Positions 13,953 through 16,770 of a DNA stretch of 16,770 nt are shown one piece after another. The DNA comes from Clostridia bacterium (GTDB lineage Bacteria > Bacillota > Clostridia > Monoglobales > Firm-18), in NCBI GenBank assembly GCA_017408205.1, contig JAFQVC010000009.1, positions 1 to 16,770 of the forward strand, given 5' to 3'. The notes below the pieces were generated by a model. The model ran no database searches. It saw only the letters and a program-made list of their open reading frames with translations, and had not been told where the DNA came from. The translations under genes were made by a program, and so were the position numbers. Position 1 is the first letter of the stretch, and every line of letters begins with the position of its first letter.

Positions 13953-14924
13953 TTAAATTGACAATACTTTTGACAAATCAAGCATATCCTGTCTTACAGT
14001 GTTCTTCATATTAAGTGCCTCAACTATGTCAATGTCATAAATCTTGTCATTTTTAACTGCAACAATTCTGTTGCCGATGCCTTCTTTTAAAAGTTCTACG
14101 GCTCTTGAACCAAGCTGGCTTGAAACAACTCTGTCTTTAACAGATGGTGAACCGCCTCTTTGAACGTGTCCAAGTTTTGTAGTTCTTGTTTCTACTCCTG
14201 TTTGTTCTTCAATGGTTTTTTCAAGGTCACCGTCAAAATTAAAGCCCTCTGCTTTAATGATAATAAAGTGGGATTTATTACGGTTAACGCCGTCTTTGAT
14301 GGGCTTAATCAAATCTTTTTCAAGGTCGAAATCCATTTCGGGAATTAAAACCGCTTCTGCACCTGTTGCTATTGCAACATTAAGTGCAATCATACCTGAA
14401 TTTCTGCCCATAACTTCCACAACGTTGCATCTTCTGTGACTTGAAGAAGTGTCTCTTAATTTATCAACAGACTGAGCCGCTGTGTTGACTGCGGTATCAA
14501 AACCAATTGTGTAATCGGAACAAGCAATATCATTGTCAATTGTACCGGGAATACCAATTGTTGGCATACCTTCAAGAGACAAATCCTTTGCTCCTCTGAA
14601 CGAACCATCGCCACCAACTACAACAAGACCTTCGATTCCGTAGGAATGCGCAACGGTAATGGCTTTTCTGATTACGTCAATATCCTTGAATTCAGGACAA
14701 CGTGCAGTCTGTAAAACTGTACCGCCTCTGTTAATGATGTCAGATACGTCACCTGCACCTGCTTCTTTGATATATCCGTTAACTAGTCCCAGATAACCTT
14801 TGTTAATGGTCATAACACGCATACCATAGTATTTTGCAGTTCTTACAACTGCTCTTACTGCGGCGTTCATACCGGGAGCATCTCCGCCGCTTGTTAAAAC
14901 ACCTATTGTGTTAATCTTTTGCAT
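13953..14924 (-). CDS. pfkA: ATP-dependent 6-phosphofructokinase
   Basis: This encodes 323 residues from ATG at 14922-14924, with AGGAGG 7-8 bases upstream. PfkA phosphorylates fructose 6-phosphate to the 1,6-bisphosphate, the committed step of glycolysis, in the cytoplasm. The motifs are TSGGDAPGMNAAVRAVV at 11-27; VVGGDGSFRGA around 101-111, whose Gly after GGD marks the ATP rather than the PPi-dependent type (GGDD); PGTIDNDI around 126-133 with the catalytic Asp; EVMGRNSGMIA; and KLGHVQRGGSPS. Length matches the canonical bacterial enzyme (about 320). It is 11 bp after the small DUF2007-like gene and 19 bp before pgsA. Confidence 0.98.
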   Translation of the reverse strand: MQKINTIGVLTSGGDAPGMNAAVRAVVRTAKYYGMRVMTINKGYLGLVNGYIKEAGAGDVSDIINRGGTVLQTARCPEFKDIDVIRKAITVAHSYGIEGLVVVGGDGSFRGAKDLSLEGMPTIGIPGTIDNDIACSDYTIGFDTAVNTAAQSVDKLRDTSSSHRRCNVVEVMGRNSGMIALNVAIATGAEAVLIPEMDFDLEKDLIKPIKDGVNRNKSHFIIIKAEGFNFDGDLEKTIEEQTGVETRTTKLGHVQRGGSPSVKDRVVSSQLGSRAVELLKEGIGNRIVAVKNDKIYDIDIVEALNMKNTVRQDMLDLSKVLSI

Positions 14925-14935
14925 TATCTTTCCTC

Positions 14936-15130
14936 CTAAAAACCAATGTCAATAATTATTCCGTGTGCCAGAGAAACTTCCGCATCAGGTACCAAAAACT
15001 CGCAACAGTAATCAGCAGGAGTTTCGCTGTTGTTTTCTCTGACTTTATAAATTATGCCTTTTTCGGTCAACGCCTGTTTAATTCTTTCCGTGATATCTTT
15101 ATCACGGGCAATATAAACTATAGTCCACAT
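14936..15130 (-). CDS. Small DUF2007-like conserved protein
   Basis: This encodes 64 residues from ATG at 15128-15130, with AAAGGAG 9 bases upstream. An upstream in-frame ATG at 15188-15190 is rejected because it overlaps the end of mtrB and has no SD. The start MWTIVYIARDKDITERIKQAL, then GIIYKVREN, then CEFLVPDAEVSLAHGI fits a beta-alpha-beta-beta-alpha ferredoxin-like fold, as in DUF2007-type putative signal-transducing proteins. In clostridia I recall similar short proteins next to pfkA, some misannotated as glutamate decarboxylase; there is no pyridoxal-phosphate motif here. It sits 17 bp after mtrB and 11 bp before pfkA. Its function is unknown. Confidence 0.8.
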   Translation of the reverse strand: MWTIVYIARDKDITERIKQALTEKGIIYKVRENNSETPADYCCEFLVPDAEVSLAHGIIIDIGF

Positions 15131-15147
15131 AAAAGCACTCTCCTTTA

Positions 15148-15375
15148 TCAGCCCACATCTATAACACCGTGTTTTGTGTACAACTTGCATTTTCCGCGGA
15201 TTTTAATTGCGGAAGTTGTTTCGGTGAATTGGGCAACATACGCTTCTCCGTTATCTAATTTTTCAGTATGGTGAAACTTTGTATCTTTACCTCTCGTTAA
15301 ACCAATAATGTTTACGCCGTCGCTTTCTGCCTTAATAACAATATATTCATTGATGCCGTTTTCAGTATAATCCAT
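15148..15375 (-). CDS. mtrB: trp RNA-binding attenuation protein TRAP (MtrB)
   Basis: This encodes 75 residues from ATG at 15373-15375, with TTAGGAGG 7 bases upstream. An earlier ATG that itself overlaps the SD is rejected. The core IIGLTRGKDTKFHHTEKL, then VAQFTETTSAIKIRG, aligns almost residue for residue with B. subtilis TRAP (also 75 residues). The RNA-contact residues equivalent to Lys37, Lys56 and Arg58 are present (Lys39, Lys58, Arg60). The tryptophan-pocket residues equivalent to Thr25, Gln47, Thr49 and Ser53 are present too. TRAP forms an 11-mer ring that, when loaded with tryptophan, binds GAG/UAG repeats to terminate trp transcription or block translation. No trp gene, anti-TRAP gene or triplet-repeat target is in this window. 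The neighbour is not folE (mtrA) as in Bacillus. Confidence 0.94.
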   Translation of the reverse strand: MDYTENGINEYIVIKAESDGVNIIGLTRGKDTKFHHTEKLDNGEAYVAQFTETTSAIKIRGKCKLYTKHGVIDVG

Positions 15376-15402
15376 TGCCATACCTCCTAACATACTCTTA
15401 CC

Positions 15403-15431
15403 ATTTTATACTATTTTTAATAAAAAATCAA
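15403..15431 (-). promoter_or_regulatory. Probable promoter of mtrB-orf-pfkA-pgsA
   Basis: On the minus strand TTGATT (15426-15431), a 17-base spacer and TAAAAT (15403-15408) lie between the dnaE stop and mtrB. The start site would be near 15396, about 20 bases before the mtrB ATG, with the SD inside this short leader. No riboswitch-sized leader exists. Read-through from dnaE is also possible because the gap has only a weak 5-bp stem. Confidence 0.5.
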
Positions 15432-15443
15432 CAGTAAAGTTAA

Positions 15444-16770
15444 TTATTTTAGAACAATTTCGCATTTATTGTCAAATAATTCACGAATTTTAGTGTACAA
15501 AACTTCGTTCGGTGTAACTTTTAAAGAACGCCCGCCCGACATTGTGCTTTTGTCTTTTTCAAAATATAAAATAATATCCGCATCGCCTGAATATATTTTA
15601 CAATATTCCTTTAAAGTATTTACTTTGTTTTCATACCCTTTTGGAATTTTAATATATAACCTCTGTTGTTCTTTAGTATTTACCAAATATGCTTCGGATA
15701 AAATAATTTTTGGCTGTTGTTCTTCTTTGTTGTCAATTTTACCGATGATTTCAACAATTTTTTCTTTTTTCAGTACATTATAATACTGACTGTACTGCCT
15801 TGAAAATACAATCACTTCAATTGATGCGGTCAAATCTTCAACTGTAATAAACGCCATTTCTTTGTCGCTTTTAGTTGACTTTCTTACAACATCAGTAACA
15901 ATACCTGCAATTTTAACTACTGTTCCGTCATTTTGTTCAGTACCTAAAATTTCTGCAACATTCATTGCACCTGTAGTTGACAATGCCTTTTTATAATCAT
16001 CAAGAGGATGCCCCGAAACATAAACACCAACGGTACTCTTTTCAAGTGCAAGAAGTGTTTCCTTGTCAAATTCATCCATTTCCCGTAAGTTGTCTTCGTA
16101 AGCAAAATCATTGCCAAACATTGAAATCTGGTTTGTGTCAGAAAAACGACCGCCAAAAGACGCTCTTTCCGATGTTTCTTCAAACAACGCAAGATACTGT
16201 GACCGTTTTCCGCCGAGACAATCAAATGCACCGCATTGTATCAGACATTCTATTGCCCTTTTATTAATGCCTGCCGACGACATTCTTGAGCAAAAAGAAG
16301 TAAAACTCGAAAAAGGTCCCCTTTCTCTTTCCTTAACAATTTCATTGGCAGCACCTGTGCCGAGATTTTTTACAGCCGAAAAAGCAAATCGTATATTTTT
16401 ACCGTCTGTTGTAAATTTTACATCACTTTTGTTAATATCAACGGGCAGAATTTTAAGTCCCATTGACGGCATCTTGTTAATATATTGTGCAATCTTTACA
16501 TCATCATTATAGTGGGTTGACATTAAAGCACACATAAATTCTGCGGGATAATGGCACTTTAAATACGCAGTCTGGTACGCTACAACTGCATAAGCGGCGG
16601 CGTGGGATTTGTTAAAGGCATATCTGCCGAAATCAGTCATCATATCAAACAGTTTTTTAGCGCTGTCTTTGTCAACACCGTTATTTACTGCACCCAAAAC
16701 TTCCTCGTCACCATATATAAAACTGTGCTCTTCTTTAAGAATTATTTCAGGTTTTTTCTTACTCATTGCA
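15444..16770 (-). CDS. dnaE: DNA polymerase III subunit alpha DnaE, C-terminal part
   Basis: The frame is open through the right edge, so the N-terminus (PHP and most of the catalytic palm) is missing; about 442 residues are visible. DnaE is a replicative polymerase alpha subunit; in Firmicutes it works with PolC. The segment FNKSHAAAYAVVAYQTAYLK followed by HYPAEFMCALMS is characteristic. Next come the tandem helix-hairpin-helix region (INKRAIECLIQCGAFDCLGG) and QISMF, which is the internal beta-clamp-binding motif. An OB fold (VVKIAGIVTDVVRKSTKS to EVIVFSRQY) and a C-terminal domain ending in NKCEIVLK follow. The ATG at 16764-16766 is internal, since the residue before it is the Ala typical of the R-A-M-G/S-K-K-K segment. 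The stop lies 68 bp before mtrB. Confidence 0.96.
   Translation of the reverse strand, partial: AMSKKKPEIILKEEHSFIYGDEEVLGAVNNGVDKDSAKKLFDMMTDFGRYAFNKSHAAAYAVVAYQTAYLKCHYPAEFMCALMSTHYNDDVKIAQYINKMPSMGLKILPVDINKSDVKFTTDGKNIRFAFSAVKNLGTGAANEIVKERERGPFSSFTSFCSRMSSAGINKRAIECLIQCGAFDCLGGKRSQYLALFEETSERASFGGRFSDTNQISMFGNDFAYEDNLREMDEFDKETLLALEKSTVGVYVSGHPLDDYKKALSTTGAMNVAEILGTEQNDGTVVKIAGIVTDVVRKSTKSDKEMAFITVEDLTASIEVIVFSRQYSQYYNVLKKEKIVEIIGKIDNKEEQQPKIILSEAYLVNTKEQQRLYIKIPKGYENKVNTLKEYCKIYSGDADIILYFEKDKSTMSGGRSLKVTPNEVLYTKIRELFDNKCEIVLK

Noticed and set aside
15131..15190. Cys-containing N-terminal extension of the DUF2007-like protein, suggestive of a zinc motif (CYRCG)
   Set aside because: It overlaps the mtrB 3' end and lacks an SD; the internal ATG with AAAGGAG matches the family start MWTIVYIA.
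15426..15443. A terminator after dnaE (TTAAC / GTTGA stem with T-run)
   Set aside because: Only about five weak pairs including a wobble; the T-run is better explained as part of the mtrB promoter.

Overview
This is a low-GC, densely packed chromosomal window, most likely from an anaerobic Firmicute of the Clostridia. The evidence is the strong AGGAGG-type ribosome binding sites, the AddAB rather than RecBCD repair nuclease, SpoVG, a Spo0A-type DNA-binding domain, a B. subtilis-like TRAP protein and a Firmicute-type dnaE. No stretch over 300 bases lacks a gene. The longest non-coding gaps are about 150 bp upstream of spoVG and about 135 bp upstream of dinB. I saw no tRNA, rRNA, CRISPR array, insertion sequence or integrase.

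Layout. (1) Positions 1-2531, minus strand: five tightly spaced, unrecognised genes for small membrane or membrane-anchored proteins, apparently one operon. The last gene runs off the left edge. (2) 2566-2610: a 17-bp perfect inverted repeat carrying a mirror-image pair of extended -10 elements. It separates that operon from a rightward double-[4Fe-4S] QueG-like protein (2626-3285). (3) 3257-5499: a compact damage-response-like module. An XRE repressor and an ImmA/IrrE-type metalloprotease, translationally coupled by ATGA, are divergent from a Y-family DNA polymerase (dinB). The shared 135-bp control region holds three near-identical 16-bp operators spaced exactly 30 bp apart, a fourth degenerate copy, and two good sigma-A promoters facing each other. 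(4) 5496-6266: a response regulator with a clear Spo0A-type C-terminal DNA-binding domain but an atypical receiver. (5) 6345-12870: addB-addA, overlapping by 23 bp. (6) 12950-13237: spoVG with its own terminator and a probable promoter. (7) 13388-15375: a probable operon mtrB (TRAP) - small DUF2007-like protein - pfkA - pgsA, with a promoter just after dnaE. (8) 15444-16770: the C-terminal part of dnaE, with its N-terminus outside the window.

How it fits together. The best candidate for an interesting system is the XRE/ImmA-protease/DinB unit. By analogy with ImmR-ImmA of ICEBs1 and DdrO-IrrE of Deinococcus, the protease could inactivate the repressor on a stress signal and so derepress both the repressor operon and the translesion polymerase. 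The operators also resemble Gram-positive LexA boxes (CGAAC-N4-GTTCG), so control by LexA is a real alternative. AddAB, DinB and DnaE make this a DNA-replication and repair-rich neighbourhood. The TRAP gene, known in Bacillus for tryptophan-responsive attenuation, here sits between dnaE and glycolysis/phospholipid genes instead of next to folE (mtrA).
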